Source: Methylomonas montana
GTDB taxonomy: Bacteria; Pseudomonadota; Gammaproteobacteria; Methylococcales; Methylomonadaceae
Assembly (NCBI RefSeq): GCF_030490285.1
Contig: NZ_CP129884.1
Span: 186,001 to 250,000, forward strand
DNA: 64,000 nt
Reading direction: 5' to 3'
In this document: positions 19,576-29,316 of the stretch, in pieces
Numbering within the stretch: the stretch's first letter is position 1
How the letters are laid out: each line of letters opens with the position of its first letter
Notes under the pieces: generated by a model
Seen by the model: the letters and a program-made list of their open reading frames with translations, nothing else
What the model was told of the DNA's origin: nothing
The model's database searches: none
Position numbers and translations under genes: made by a program

Positions 19576-20874
19576 TTACACCGCCTCGTCGGCCGGTTTT
19601 TGGCTGATCAGCACCTTATCGATGCGAATGCCGTCGATATCGACGATTTCGAAACGCCATTGCCGGTATTCGAAAGCATCGGCGACTTGCGGAATTTTTT
19701 CCAAGTAGAACAGGATAAAGCCGCCGACCGTGTGATAGTCGTTGTCGGCTTCGCCGGGTAACTGGCCGTCCATGCCGATCACCGACTTCATGCGCTGAAT
19801 CGACAGGCCGCCGTCCACTAGCCAGGAGCCATCGGCGCGCTGCATCACATCGATATCCAGATTGCCTTCGCTCGGCAAATGGCCGACGATGGCTTTCAAC
19901 ACATCACTGAGCGTCACCAAACCTTCGATGTCGCCGTATTCGTTGACGATCAGCGCCAGATCGGTGCGTTTTTCCTTAAAATATTCCAGCAATTGGGGCA
20001 GCGTGATCGATTCCGGCACATACAGCGGCGCGTGCAGGATAGGCATAATGTCGATGGCCGCACCGGACATGGCCGGTTTCAACAATTCGCTGCGCTGCAA
20101 GATGCCCACCACGTTTTCCAAACCGTCTCGGCAAATGACCGCCCGCGCATACGGACAGTCGGCGATTTCGGTATGTACCTTAGCCTCGTCGCTGCTCAGA
20201 TCGATCGCAAAAATTTGCTGTCTGGGCGTCATCACCGCGCCGACCCGTTGTTCGTCCAGTCTCAAGACATTGGAGACTAAGTGGCTTTCGCTAGCATGAA
20301 ATACGCCAATTTCAGCGCCGATTTCCATCAAGAGCTTGATTTCTTCGTTAGTGATCGTCGTCTGCGGCGGTTGGTGGGCGCCGAAGATGCGCAGGAGCAA
20401 CGTGCTGGAAGACGATAACAGCCAGACCAGCGGGCTGGTGATCAGGGAAAGAGTATTCATCGGTCGGGCCATGACCACCGCGATATTTTCCGGATGCAGC
20501 AGCGCCAGGCGTTTGGGCACCAGTTCACCGACCACCACCGAAAAATAGGTAATCAGGAACACGGTCGAAATCAGCGCGATGGTCTCCGCATAGGGTGCCA
20601 GCAAGGGGATGTTCTGTAATTGACGATACAGCGGCTCTTTCAAGGTTTCCTCGCCCAAAGCGCCGCTGAGGATGCCCACCGAGGTGATGCCGACCTGGAC
20701 GGTGGACAGGAAGCGGGACGGATCTTTGTGCAGTTTCAAGGCCGATCGGGCGCCGGCGCGTTTCTCGGTGGCCAGCTTTTGCAGGCGGGCCAGCCGGGAA
20801 GACACCAGCGACATTTCCGACATGGCGAACACACCGTTGATCAGGATTAAAATCAGTATCAGGCCAATATCCAT
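19576..20874 (-). CDS. CNNM/CorC-HlyC family membrane protein with CBS pair
   Basis: A 432-residue protein with a DUF21/CNNM membrane domain (about residues 1-180; four hydrophobic helices starting MDIGLILILILINGVFAMSE and the GELVPKRLAL motif), a CBS-domain pair (VGAVMTPRQQIFAID and LALIVNEYGDIEGLVTLSDV) and a C-terminal CorC/HlyC domain. Family members are linked to magnesium, cobalt or sodium handling. It lies between batB and the metal-efflux pair on the same strand, which may hint at ion homeostasis, but this is inference. The start matches the first hydrophobic helix. Confidence 0.9.
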   Translation of the reverse strand: MDIGLILILILINGVFAMSEMSLVSSRLARLQKLATEKRAGARSALKLHKDPSRFLSTVQVGITSVGILSGALGEETLKEPLYRQLQNIPLLAPYAETIALISTVFLITYFSVVVGELVPKRLALLHPENIAVVMARPMNTLSLITSPLVWLLSSSSTLLLRIFGAHQPPQTTITNEEIKLLMEIGAEIGVFHASESHLVSNVLRLDEQRVGAVMTPRQQIFAIDLSSDEAKVHTEIADCPYARAVICRDGLENVVGILQRSELLKPAMSGAAIDIMPILHAPLYVPESITLPQLLEYFKEKRTDLALIVNEYGDIEGLVTLSDVLKAIVGHLPSEGNLDIDVMQRADGSWLVDGGLSIQRMKSVIGMDGQLPGEADNDYHTVGGFILFYLEKIPQVADAFEYRQWRFEIVDIDGIRIDKVLISQKPADEAV

Positions 20875-20966
20875 CGTGTCATCGTTTCAGTTGTCTTGAA
20901 TGGGGGAGCGCCATAACCGCACGAAACGCGAGGATGGCGCGAAATCAGCCCGGCTGTCGTATTTGC

Positions 20967-22772
20967 TTACCAAGTTGGGCCCGACGGTGATTGTTGTCTG
21001 CGCTGGTTGTACTGATATTTGAATTTGCGCTTCAGCAGTCCGGTCGGCTCGTCGGGAATGCGTTTCAGCAATTGTTCGTTGGCGCGTTCGGTTTCGTTTT
21101 TCTCGGCAGATTCGGCGGCTTTCGTTGGCTCGGACTCATCTTTTTCTGGCTTGGACGGCTGCGCTGGCTGCTTGGCTTCCGCCTCCGAAGACTGTTTATC
21201 CTCGGCAGCTTTGCTTTGCTCGGCGTCCTGCTGGGCTTGGGGTGGCTGGCTGTCTTCGGGCTTTTGCTCGTGCTGTTGGTCGGCATCGGACTGGCCGGGC
21301 TGTTGATCCTGTTGTTTTTGCTGTTGTTCGGACGATTGCGTTTTATCTTTTTGTTGCTGGTCTTGTGGTTGATTGTCCTGCTGCTGATTGTTGGGCGGCT
21401 GCTGTTGTTCCTGCTCTTTCAGTTTCCTCTCGACGATATCCTTGTTGTATTGCGCATCCCGATGGCCGGGATCGAGTTTCAGTGCCTGCTGATAAGCTTG
21501 TAGCGCTTCCTGCAACTGGCCGGCCTGGGCTAGCGCATTACCGCGATTGTAATGGCCTTCTGCATTTTGGGTGTCTTTCAGGGTTTCGGCGGCTTGTTGG
21601 TATTGGCCGGCCTTGTACTGCGCGGCGGCGCGCCAGTCCGGGTTATCGAACTGATCGGCGGCTTGCTGGTATTGTTGCTGGTTGAAGGCCTGTTGGGCGC
21701 GTTGATTGGGGGTTTGCCAGAGGCTTTGCCAATCCAGCGCATAGCTGTCTTGGGGGATGGGCCATAAAAACAACAATCCCCACAACAATAAGCCTTTTCT
21801 GAATTGCCAGGCCGCCCACGGCAACACCAGCAACAGCAGCCACGGGCCTTTTTCGTCCCATTGTTGCAGCAATAAATTGCCGTCTTGATTCTCGGTGCCG
21901 GTGTCGGCGGCATTGAATAAACGGCCGAGATTCTCGACGTCCTCGTCGTCGGCCGCCACCGGCTGATAAATTCCCCGGCCATGCTCGGCCAGCGTGGCCA
22001 GAGCCGATTCGTCCAGCTTGGCGACCACGATAGCGCCATGGTTGTCTTTCACGAAACCGCCGCCCGGCACGGGTATCGGTGCACCCTCCGGCGTGCCAAG
22101 CGCCAGCACCGAGAGCCGGTAATCGCCCAGCCAGTGTTCGGCTTGCTCGGCGACGTCGGCATCGACGCCATCGCTGACCAGCAAAATATGACCCTTGGCC
22201 AGACCGGCCTGGCGCAGCAAGGCCGCGGCTTTATCCAATGCCACTCCGGTGTTGCTGCCGGGGCTGGGCATGATGTCGGTGGTTAGCGCCACCAGCTGGC
22301 TGTCGATGGTGGCGGTATCGTTGGTCAACGGTGTCACGGTAAAGGCATCGCCGCCGTAGACCAGCAATGCGGTCTGGCCGTCCTTGCGCTGTTTCAGCAA
22401 GTCGGCGATCTTGTAGCGGGCCTTGGCGATGCGGCTGGGTTTGATGTCGGCGGCATCCATGGATTTGGATAAATCCAAAGCAATCACCAAGGCCGCATCG
22501 TTTCTAAAAGCCGGGCTGGGCAAACGCTGCCAGGTCGGGCCGGCCAATGCAACTATCGTCAGCAGGGCGGCGAGGCCGGCGCCGAACAGATGAGTGCGCG
22601 ATTGTTGCAGCGGCTTGTCTTGCAAAATGAAAGGCAGCAATTCCGCGTCGCAGACTTCGCTCCAGTTACCGCGTCCTTGCCGGTGCCTGATCAGCGCGGC
22701 CAGTAACAGAGCGGCAGGCAGTAAAGCCAGCAACCACCAGGGCCGCAGAAAATGAAAATCAGAAAAACTCAT
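20967..22772 (-). CDS. batB: BatB/BatC-like VWA and TPR membrane protein
   Basis: A 601-residue protein. Residues 1-85 hold two membrane helices; residues about 90-290 are a VWA domain with the MIDAS motif DLSKS (VIALDLSKSMDAADI); a membrane helix follows near 315. Tetratricopeptide repeats (GHYNRGNALAQAGQLQEAL and AYQQALKLDPGHRDAQYN) lead into a tail of about 130 residues made largely of Q, K, E, P and S. This is BatB fused to a BatC-like TPR part. The ATG overlaps the batA stop as ATGA, indicating translational coupling. VWA domains bind metal and partner proteins. Confidence 0.9.
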   Translation of the reverse strand: MSFSDFHFLRPWWLLALLPAALLLAALIRHRQGRGNWSEVCDAELLPFILQDKPLQQSRTHLFGAGLAALLTIVALAGPTWQRLPSPAFRNDAALVIALDLSKSMDAADIKPSRIAKARYKIADLLKQRKDGQTALLVYGGDAFTVTPLTNDTATIDSQLVALTTDIMPSPGSNTGVALDKAAALLRQAGLAKGHILLVSDGVDADVAEQAEHWLGDYRLSVLALGTPEGAPIPVPGGGFVKDNHGAIVVAKLDESALATLAEHGRGIYQPVAADDEDVENLGRLFNAADTGTENQDGNLLLQQWDEKGPWLLLLVLPWAAWQFRKGLLLWGLLFLWPIPQDSYALDWQSLWQTPNQRAQQAFNQQQYQQAADQFDNPDWRAAAQYKAGQYQQAAETLKDTQNAEGHYNRGNALAQAGQLQEALQAYQQALKLDPGHRDAQYNKDIVERKLKEQEQQQPPNNQQQDNQPQDQQQKDKTQSSEQQQKQQDQQPGQSDADQQHEQKPEDSQPPQAQQDAEQSKAAEDKQSSEAEAKQPAQPSKPEKDESEPTKAAESAEKNETERANEQLLKRIPDEPTGLLKRKFKYQYNQRRQQSPSGPTW

Positions 22773-23755
22773 GACCACCTCAAGCGGGCCAGCGTCAACC
22801 AGCCCGTCAATAGCAAAGCCAGCGCCAGCGGCCAGTGAAACAGCTCGCTACGCGGCCGGAAATATTGTTTGTCCTTTTCCACCGGCTCCAATTGGTCCAG
22901 CATCCGGTAAATCTTGTCCAGTTCTTCGGTATTGCGGGCGCGGAAGTAATGGCCGCCGGTGGTATCGGCTATTGCCGTCAGGGTTTTTTCGTCCAGGTCG
23001 GCGGACGGGTTGACCCGGCGGGTGCCGAACAGGCTGCGCACCAGGATTTCGTCGGCGCCTATGCCTATCGTATAAATTTTGAGCTTATGTTCGGCGGCCA
23101 GTTCGGCGGCTTTCAAGGGCATTAATTCGCCGGCGGTATTGGCGCCGTCGGTCAGCAGAATCAAGACCCGGCTGGCGTCTTTTTGATCTTGCAGGCGCTT
23201 GATTGCCAGGCCGATCGCATCGCCGATCGAGGTTTTCGGTTCGTCCTCGGTAATGCCGATAAAGGCTTCGTTGAGCAGGGTTTGTACGGTCTTGCGGTCG
23301 AAGGTTAGCGGTACGTGCAGATAAGCCTGAGTGCCGAACAGGATCAAGCCTAGCCGGTCGCCGATTCGGCGTTGAATAAACTCGCCGGCCACTTGTTTGA
23401 TGGCGGTTAGACGGTCCACCCGTTGCTTGTCGAGGATGAAGTCTTCTTCCTGCATGCTGCCGGATACGTCCACCGCCAGCATCAAGTCGCGGCCGCTGAC
23501 CGCTTGCTCCAAGGGTTCGCCTAGCCATTGCGGCCGGGCGGAGGCGAATACCAGACAGGTCCAGGCCAACGCGGCCAGCCATAGCGGCCAGCGGCGAGGC
23601 TGGCTGACCACCCGGCTTTCGCCGCTGCCGAAATCGTCCAGAAAAGGTACTTTCAGTGCCGCTTGTTCGGCAACGGTCCGCGCCGGCAGCCACCAACGCA
23701 ACAGCGCCGGCAGCGGCAGCAACCATAACAATATGGGCCATTCCAGTTCGATCAT
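22769..23755 (-). CDS. batA: BatA-like VWA-domain membrane protein
   Basis: A 328-residue protein with membrane helices near both ends (ILLWLLPLPALLRWWLPA; WPLALALLLTGWLTLARL) and a VWA domain whose MIDAS motif is VDVSGSMQEEDF. Further conserved positions are GLILFGTQAYLHVPLT and LILLTDGANTAGE. A longer frame extends 55 residues upstream into the DUF4381 gene, but the ATG at 23755 overlaps that gene's stop as ATGA and gives the standard BatA start. It is the middle gene of the bat run DUF58 - DUF4381 - batA - batB. Confidence 0.92.
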   Translation of the reverse strand: MIELEWPILLWLLPLPALLRWWLPARTVAEQAALKVPFLDDFGSGESRVVSQPRRWPLWLAALAWTCLVFASARPQWLGEPLEQAVSGRDLMLAVDVSGSMQEEDFILDKQRVDRLTAIKQVAGEFIQRRIGDRLGLILFGTQAYLHVPLTFDRKTVQTLLNEAFIGITEDEPKTSIGDAIGLAIKRLQDQKDASRVLILLTDGANTAGELMPLKAAELAAEHKLKIYTIGIGADEILVRSLFGTRRVNPSADLDEKTLTAIADTTGGHYFRARNTEELDKIYRMLDQLEPVEKDKQYFRPRSELFHWPLALALLLTGWLTLARLRWS

Positions 23756-24219
23756 GGTTTCTTCGCCTGTTGTTTGAGCCAGCGTTCGCACAGTTCGAAC
23801 AACGCCTCCAGCTCGGCTTCGGCCGGCGGCGTTTGCCGATAATGGCCATCGGCCAAACAGCGGCCAGGACCTTGGCTGAACGGCGCATCGGCTAGCGACT
23901 GGTCCAGATAAGCCAGCCAAGCCTCGCCGCGCAGACTGGCCACATCCTGGCGCGGCGCGGTGCTGATCGCCACCCGCCGCAACAGCGCCGACAACGCCGC
24001 CAGGGTCTGTTTGATATCGGACGGGTTATCCCGGCGAATTTCGGATAGCAGCTTGGCGGCGGTCTTGGCGGCTGTGCGTCGGCGGATGCGCTTATAAACA
24101 GTCCGAAGCAAAACGGCCAGCAGCGGCAGCAATATCGCCAAGCACCACCAACCGGGCGCCGGTGGCCAGAAGTTGATCGGGCTGGGCAGATGAATATCTT
24201 TTAAAGGCAGTGTTTCCAT
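23752..24219 (-). CDS. DUF4381 membrane protein of the bat/moxR cluster
   Basis: A 155-residue protein beginning METLPLKDIHLPSPINFWPPAPGWW, then a single membrane helix (CLAILLPLLAVLLRTVYKRI) and a helical cytoplasmic domain rich in Leu and Ala. The N-terminal LPLxDIHLP signature and the position just before batA match DUF4381. Function is unknown beyond its constant association with MoxR and VWA genes. Its stop overlaps the batA start. Confidence 0.85.
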   Translation of the reverse strand: METLPLKDIHLPSPINFWPPAPGWWCLAILLPLLAVLLRTVYKRIRRRTAAKTAAKLLSEIRRDNPSDIKQTLAALSALLRRVAISTAPRQDVASLRGEAWLAYLDQSLADAPFSQGPGRCLADGHYRQTPPAEAELEALFELCERWLKQQAKKP

Positions 24220-24246
24220 GCTTAGTGTTCTCTACGCATACAGACC

Positions 24247-27200
24247 TTAGAGTGGGGTATACAAAATCAGTTGATCGTCGATCTGTTGCTGGATGGCTTG
24301 CAAACTAGCGAATTCAACCCGTGCCGCTTCAATCTGACCGGCATCGAACTGTTGCCTGAGCTCCTCGGCTAGCGCATGCAACCGGTGTTGCAACTGTTCG
24401 ATGCCTTCCAGCCAGTCGTGGGCATATTGTCTGTCGTGTTGGGCTTGCTTTAGCCAGCGGCCCAAATGGGTACGGCGTTGATCCATGATGGGCCAGTTTC
24501 TGGCGTAGTCATGCTGTTCCGCAAACAGACAGGCTTGCACGCGTTGCAGCCAGCGGCGGGTGTCGAAGCGTCGAATCGCAATAGTGGCTTGCTCGGGCGA
24601 TAATTCGGCATCGGCATAAAAGCGCCAATCGGCAAAAGGTTGATAAGCTAGCACCCAAGCGGCAATCGCTTCGGCCGGCATTGGCCGGGCGATGGCATAG
24701 CCTTGCAGCAAGTGGCAACCCAATAGTAATAGCACGATGCCTTGTTCCTGGCTTTCCACGCCTTCAGCCACCACCTCGCGATTGAATGCCTGGCTCAGAT
24801 CGATGACGCTTTCGATGATGGCATAGTCGTCGGGGTCGTCGAGCATGTCGCGGACAAAGGTCTGGTCGATTTTGACGGTATCCACCGACAAGTGCCGCAG
24901 ATGAGTCAACGAGGAATAGCCGGTGCCGAAGTCGTCCAGCGCCACGCTGATGCCGAGTTGTTCCCGGCAGCTTTTGACGATGCCATTCACTGCGGTTAAA
25001 TCGTCCAGCGCGGTACTTTCCAGGATTTCCAATTGCAGATACTGGGAGGCTATTTCGGGATACTGGCTTAGCGTAGTTTCGATATATTCTTGAATGCCTG
25101 GCCAGAGCAGGTGATAGGAGGAAATATTCACGCTGACCGCGAATTGCAAGCCCTGGTCCTGCCAAGCCGCCATTTGCCGGCAGGCTTGAGAGATCACCCA
25201 GTTGCCGATGCGGATTTCCAAATCGGTCGAGGCGATGGCTGGCAAATACTCCAGGGGCGGCACCATGCCGCGTTGCGGGTGCTGCCAGCGGATCAAGGCT
25301 TCGACGCCGCTAACCTGGCCGGTTTTGATGTTGACCTTGGGTTGGTAGTACAAGCACATCTGCTCGTTCAAAAACGCTTCTTCGATGTTGCGCAATTGCT
25401 GGTGGCGATGCATGATCTGCTGATCCTGGCTGGCGTCGAACAACTGGCAACGGTTCTTGCCGGACAGTTTGGCCTGATACATGGCATGATCGGCATGCCG
25501 CAACAACGCGTCGGGGTCGGCATCATCCAAGGGATACAGCGTGTAACCGCTACTGGCGCCGACCGTGACCGGCTGGCCTTCGATGTAGTAAGGCTGGGCG
25601 ATCGCCAGATGGATGCGCATGATGGCTTGTTCGCAGTGCTCGATAGACTCGATGTCGCCCAGCAATAGCGCAAATTCATCACCGCCGTGCCGGGACACGC
25701 TGTCTTCTTCGCGGATGGCATTTTTGATGCGTTCGGCTACTTCAACCAGCACCCGGTCGCCGGCGTCGTGGCCGAATTGATCGTTGACCGGCTTGAAGCC
25801 GTCCAGATCCAGAAAACAGATTGCCAGCAGGGATTTTTCCCGCCTGCTGTGGGCAATGGCATGATTCAAACGGTCGGCGAACAAGATCCGGTTCGGCAAG
25901 CGGGTCAACGGATCGTAATGAGCGATCAGCTCCAATAACTGTTGCTGTTGTTTGGCGTGGGTGACGTCGGAAAACAAACCGATGTAGTGGGTGAGGTTGC
26001 CGTCGCCATCGCACAGCGCCGAAATCGTCAGCCTCTCCGCGTACAGTTCGCCATTTTTTTTCCGGTTCCACAACTCGCCAAGCCAATGCTGATCGGTCTT
26101 TAGTGACCGCCACATGTCGGCATAGTAGGCCGAGTCGTACTTGCCGGATTGCAACACTCTTGGGTTTTTGCCGATGATTTCTTCGCGGCTGTAGCCGGTG
26201 ATCTCGCAAAAGGTCGGATTGACATCGATGATGATCGCGGCAGCATCGGTGATCAGAATGCCTTCGTGCGCTTCGCTGAATACCCTTGCCGCCAGTTTGA
26301 GATGTTCCTCGGCTTGTTTGCGGACGGTAATATCACGGGTCAAGCCCAATAGTGCGGTGATATTGCCCTCCGCGTCCCGCATCGGTACCGCATGGGTATC
26401 CAGCCAATGCTGACCGCCTTTCAAACCGACGATTTCAAATTCCAATGTGTCGGAGGCGCCGGCAAATACCCGTCTAGTCAACTTTTTGAATGCCGTTAGA
26501 TACTTGGGCACAATCAAGTCCTCAAGCCGGCCTTGTTGGGCCTGTTCCAGAGAATCGGCTTCCATCATCTCCAATCCGGCACGATTCATCTGCAACAGGC
26601 TACCATCGCGGGCCAGTAGTTTCACACATTCCGGTTCGGATTCGACGACGGTACGCAGCTTCAATTCCGATTCTCGGGCGATACTGGCCGAGGTTTCCAG
26701 CTCGGCAACCGCTTTTTCCAGCTCTTTGGTACGTTCATCCACCAGGGCTTCCACCGAGGCGGTCCGGCCGCTGATGGTCAGCAGCAAAATGCTCAATAAA
26801 CTAGTAAAACACAAGCCACCGGTCAAGGTAATCCAGGGTAGGGAAGAGCCTTGCTCGATGACGAAAAGGCTATCCGCAGCAATGGTGATTTGCCAGTGGC
26901 GGTCGGCAAACGCGAAGCTGCGTTGCCATTCTTTTAATCCGTAATTGAGGGCGAGCGTGTTGCGTAGCGGTTTTGAAAATAATAAGGAGGTATCACTGGA
27001 AGCGCTGAGGTCGCGGATGGCGATACCCAGACTTTGGGTATTCAGGCCTCTGGTGACGATTTCCACCATACGGACCGGTAGAATGACCGTCGAGACAAAA
27101 CCGCTAAGTTCAGGTGTGTCGGTACTGTTTTTATACACCGGAATCGAAACCAAAATGCCCGGCTGTGAATCCGGGCGCTGCATGAGTTGTAGCCCTTGCG

Positions 27201-28392
27201 AAGCACTGGGTTTGCCGGTGCGGCGGGCTATTTCCTTGGATTGTCGGCTGAGCGGGTTAGAGATGGAATCCAGACCAAAGGCGCTTTCATTGCCGGCCAT
27301 AGGCTCCACGAACGTAACAGGAAAATACTCCGGCCTTGATGCGGCTGGAACCGCAAGCCCCTGGTTGTCGCGCTCGGTCACCTGGAAATTCGGATAACCT
27401 TGGCTACGGATCTTTTTTTCGAAGGCGGGTAAATTGTCGCGGGTTATGCGCGGTAGCCATTCCAACGCCTGGATTTCCGGATGACGTTGCAATATGCCCC
27501 GAGAGAATACGGAGAATTCATTTCTATCCACTTTGTCAGAGGCCAGAAATACATCTCTCAGTGCCAGACTGCTGTCGATCGCGTTGGCAGCATATTCCAC
27601 CAACAGCCTATCGATTGTCCCGGCCTGGCTATCGAAAGTCTGCTGAATTCGAGCGCGTTCGGCTTGAAACACTTGCAGAAACACCAATACCAGTGCCAGC
27701 AGCGTACCTAACAGCGGCAGGGCCACGCTCAGCCGCCGAGCTCGCCAAAGTTCGCTCGGCCGGCCGAAACAGCAAAACAGCAAGGGCGAAACGATAATCA
27801 CGCCCAAGCTGTCGCCTATCCACCAGTTGCGCCAGGAAATCCAGAGTTCCTTCGATGTCATCATATCCAACAAGCACAAAGCGCCGATACCGACACTGGG
27901 TGCTACCAAGCAAGCCAATGGCCCGACCAATACGAAGAACAACAGGATGGAACCAGGACTATCCAGTTTGGGTAAGCCAGGGTGTAGGTATCTTCCGGAT
28001 AAACCCAGGGCGGCCAATACTTGCAAGGTACTGCCGCCGCCAATAATAAAAGCCGAAAGCATGCCACTAGTCGTTAAGTGGCCGGAAAACTCGATTGCCG
28101 CCAAAAAATTGCTGAGCATCGCACCCAACCATACGCCCGGCCATAATTGACGTCCCCACTGCAACAGAGCGGCCAGCGCGATGCCGGCCGGGGGCCACAG
28201 CGGACTGGCATAACCGGGCGGAATTGCCATTTCCATGCCCAACCAGCCGCCAGCGAACATCACCAGACCCAATAAGCCAATACGGATTAACAGGGCCGGC
28301 CAGCTAATCGGCGCGAACGGCTGGTCCGTGCTTTGCGCTTGTGACAAGTCTGCTGGGTGGATTAAGTTTGAGTTGCGCATGGCCTGAGTCAT
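24247..28392 (-). CDS. MASE1-CHASE-PAS-GGDEF-EAL c-di-GMP signalling protein
   Basis: A 1,381-residue protein. Residues about 25-270 form a MASE1-type integral membrane sensor (several helices; MFAGGWLGMEMAIPPGYASP), followed by a CHASE extracellular domain (IQALEWLPRI, SIPVYKN) and a membrane helix near 520. Two PAS domains follow (VVESEPECVKLLARDGSLLQ; VFSEAHEGILITDAAA). The GGDEF domain has an intact RHGGDEF site and an upstream REED inhibitory-site pattern. The EAL domain is complete (GVEALIRWQHP, LEILESTALDD, DDFGTGYSS, AEGVESQEQ). A C-terminal helical stretch of about 130 residues weakly resembles a CZB-type domain, but the usual Cys is not present. Both c-di-GMP activities look possible. 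It sits inside the bat/moxR cluster. Confidence 0.92.
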   Translation of the reverse strand: MTQAMRNSNLIHPADLSQAQSTDQPFAPISWPALLIRIGLLGLVMFAGGWLGMEMAIPPGYASPLWPPAGIALAALLQWGRQLWPGVWLGAMLSNFLAAIEFSGHLTTSGMLSAFIIGGGSTLQVLAALGLSGRYLHPGLPKLDSPGSILLFFVLVGPLACLVAPSVGIGALCLLDMMTSKELWISWRNWWIGDSLGVIIVSPLLFCCFGRPSELWRARRLSVALPLLGTLLALVLVFLQVFQAERARIQQTFDSQAGTIDRLLVEYAANAIDSSLALRDVFLASDKVDRNEFSVFSRGILQRHPEIQALEWLPRITRDNLPAFEKKIRSQGYPNFQVTERDNQGLAVPAASRPEYFPVTFVEPMAGNESAFGLDSISNPLSRQSKEIARRTGKPSASQGLQLMQRPDSQPGILVSIPVYKNSTDTPELSGFVSTVILPVRMVEIVTRGLNTQSLGIAIRDLSASSDTSLLFSKPLRNTLALNYGLKEWQRSFAFADRHWQITIAADSLFVIEQGSSLPWITLTGGLCFTSLLSILLLTISGRTASVEALVDERTKELEKAVAELETSASIARESELKLRTVVESEPECVKLLARDGSLLQMNRAGLEMMEADSLEQAQQGRLEDLIVPKYLTAFKKLTRRVFAGASDTLEFEIVGLKGGQHWLDTHAVPMRDAEGNITALLGLTRDITVRKQAEEHLKLAARVFSEAHEGILITDAAAIIIDVNPTFCEITGYSREEIIGKNPRVLQSGKYDSAYYADMWRSLKTDQHWLGELWNRKKNGELYAERLTISALCDGDGNLTHYIGLFSDVTHAKQQQQLLELIAHYDPLTRLPNRILFADRLNHAIAHSRREKSLLAICFLDLDGFKPVNDQFGHDAGDRVLVEVAERIKNAIREEDSVSRHGGDEFALLLGDIESIEHCEQAIMRIHLAIAQPYYIEGQPVTVGASSGYTLYPLDDADPDALLRHADHAMYQAKLSGKNRCQLFDASQDQQIMHRHQQLRNIEEAFLNEQMCLYYQPKVNIKTGQVSGVEALIRWQHPQRGMVPPLEYLPAIASTDLEIRIGNWVISQACRQMAAWQDQGLQFAVSVNISSYHLLWPGIQEYIETTLSQYPEIASQYLQLEILESTALDDLTAVNGIVKSCREQLGISVALDDFGTGYSSLTHLRHLSVDTVKIDQTFVRDMLDDPDDYAIIESVIDLSQAFNREVVAEGVESQEQGIVLLLLGCHLLQGYAIARPMPAEAIAAWVLAYQPFADWRFYADAELSPEQATIAIRRFDTRRWLQRVQACLFAEQHDYARNWPIMDQRRTHLGRWLKQAQHDRQYAHDWLEGIEQLQHRLHALAEELRQQFDAGQIEAARVEFASLQAIQQQIDDQLILYTPL

Positions 28393-28398
28393 GAAACG

Positions 28399-29316
28399 TT
28401 AGGCAACCGGACCAGAGCGGGTGCCGTTTAACGTTTCCAGAGGGGTTTGTTGAGTGCTGCAGGGTATCAGCAGCAGACGCAATTTGCTGGCGAGTTTTTG
28501 TAAATATAGTCGCCGATCTTGAAATTGCTGGCGATAGGCTTGCAGGCGCTGTTTGTCGCCGCTGTCAATCAATACGTCGCGCCAGCCGTCGGTGAAACGA
28601 TAACGGCCGTGGTTAGGCAATTGGCTTTCCAAGGGGTCGGCGATATGCACCAACACCACTTCGCAATGCCGGGCCAAATTGGCCAAATGGTTTTCGGCGA
28701 GTTGATTCAGGCCGCGAAAATCGCTAAGGATATACACTCGGCTGCCGGGATGGGCGTGATGCAGCAATCTGGCCAGTGGCTTATCGAGTCCGGTCACCGG
28801 CTCGCCGTTCAAGAGCGGATGGGCCAGCGCATTGAAGAAACGCAACAGGGCCGATTTGCCGGTCTGCGGTTTCAACTCCTGGCAGCCGTTGTCGCTGAAA
28901 ATTTGCCCGCCGATTCGGTCGCCTTGCTTTAAGGCGGCCCAGGCCAGCAAACCGGCCAGCCGGGCGGCCTGTACCGATTTGAATACGCCACGCGTGGCAA
29001 ATGCCATCGTCGAACGATAATCCACCGCGATAAACAACGGCCTTTCCCGTTCTTCCTTGAAAATCTTGCTGTGCGGTTTGTCGGTGCGGGCCGTGACTCG
29101 CCAGTCGATTCGACGCACATCGTCGCCAGGCTGATAGAGGCGGGTTTCGTCGAAAGCCATGCCGCGGCCCTTGAGATGCGACAGATAATTGCCGCTCTGG
29201 GCCGCGCGGATATTGGCGTGGCCCAGGTTGAGCATGCCGGCCGGTTTGGCCAGGTCGACCAGGGCTTTCAGGGTAACCGCAACCCGTGGGTTGTCGGCCG
29301 CTAGCGGTTTAGTCAT
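28399..29316 (-). CDS. DUF58 protein of the moxR/bat cluster
   Basis: A 305-residue protein with the DUF58 core motif GMAFDETRLYQPGDDVRRIDWRVTART, followed by KEERERPLFIAVDYRSTMAF, a VWA-like fold with a degenerate MIDAS, and DRIGGQIFSD. DUF58 proteins always travel with MoxR ATPases and are thought to be their substrates or partners. Its ATG overlaps the moxR stop (TAATG), and six bases separate its end from the GGDEF-EAL gene, which suggests that gene is transcribed with the cluster. Confidence 0.92.
   Translation of the reverse strand: MTKPLAADNPRVAVTLKALVDLAKPAGMLNLGHANIRAAQSGNYLSHLKGRGMAFDETRLYQPGDDVRRIDWRVTARTDKPHSKIFKEERERPLFIAVDYRSTMAFATRGVFKSVQAARLAGLLAWAALKQGDRIGGQIFSDNGCQELKPQTGKSALLRFFNALAHPLLNGEPVTGLDKPLARLLHHAHPGSRVYILSDFRGLNQLAENHLANLARHCEVVLVHIADPLESQLPNHGRYRFTDGWRDVLIDSGDKQRLQAYRQQFQDRRLYLQKLASKLRLLLIPCSTQQTPLETLNGTRSGPVA

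Noticed and set aside
21125-21685. Frames antisense to the Q/E-rich tail of batB
   Set aside because: Low-complexity sequence on the opposite strand gives Leu/Gly-rich hydrophobic frames with no plausible start or homologue pattern.
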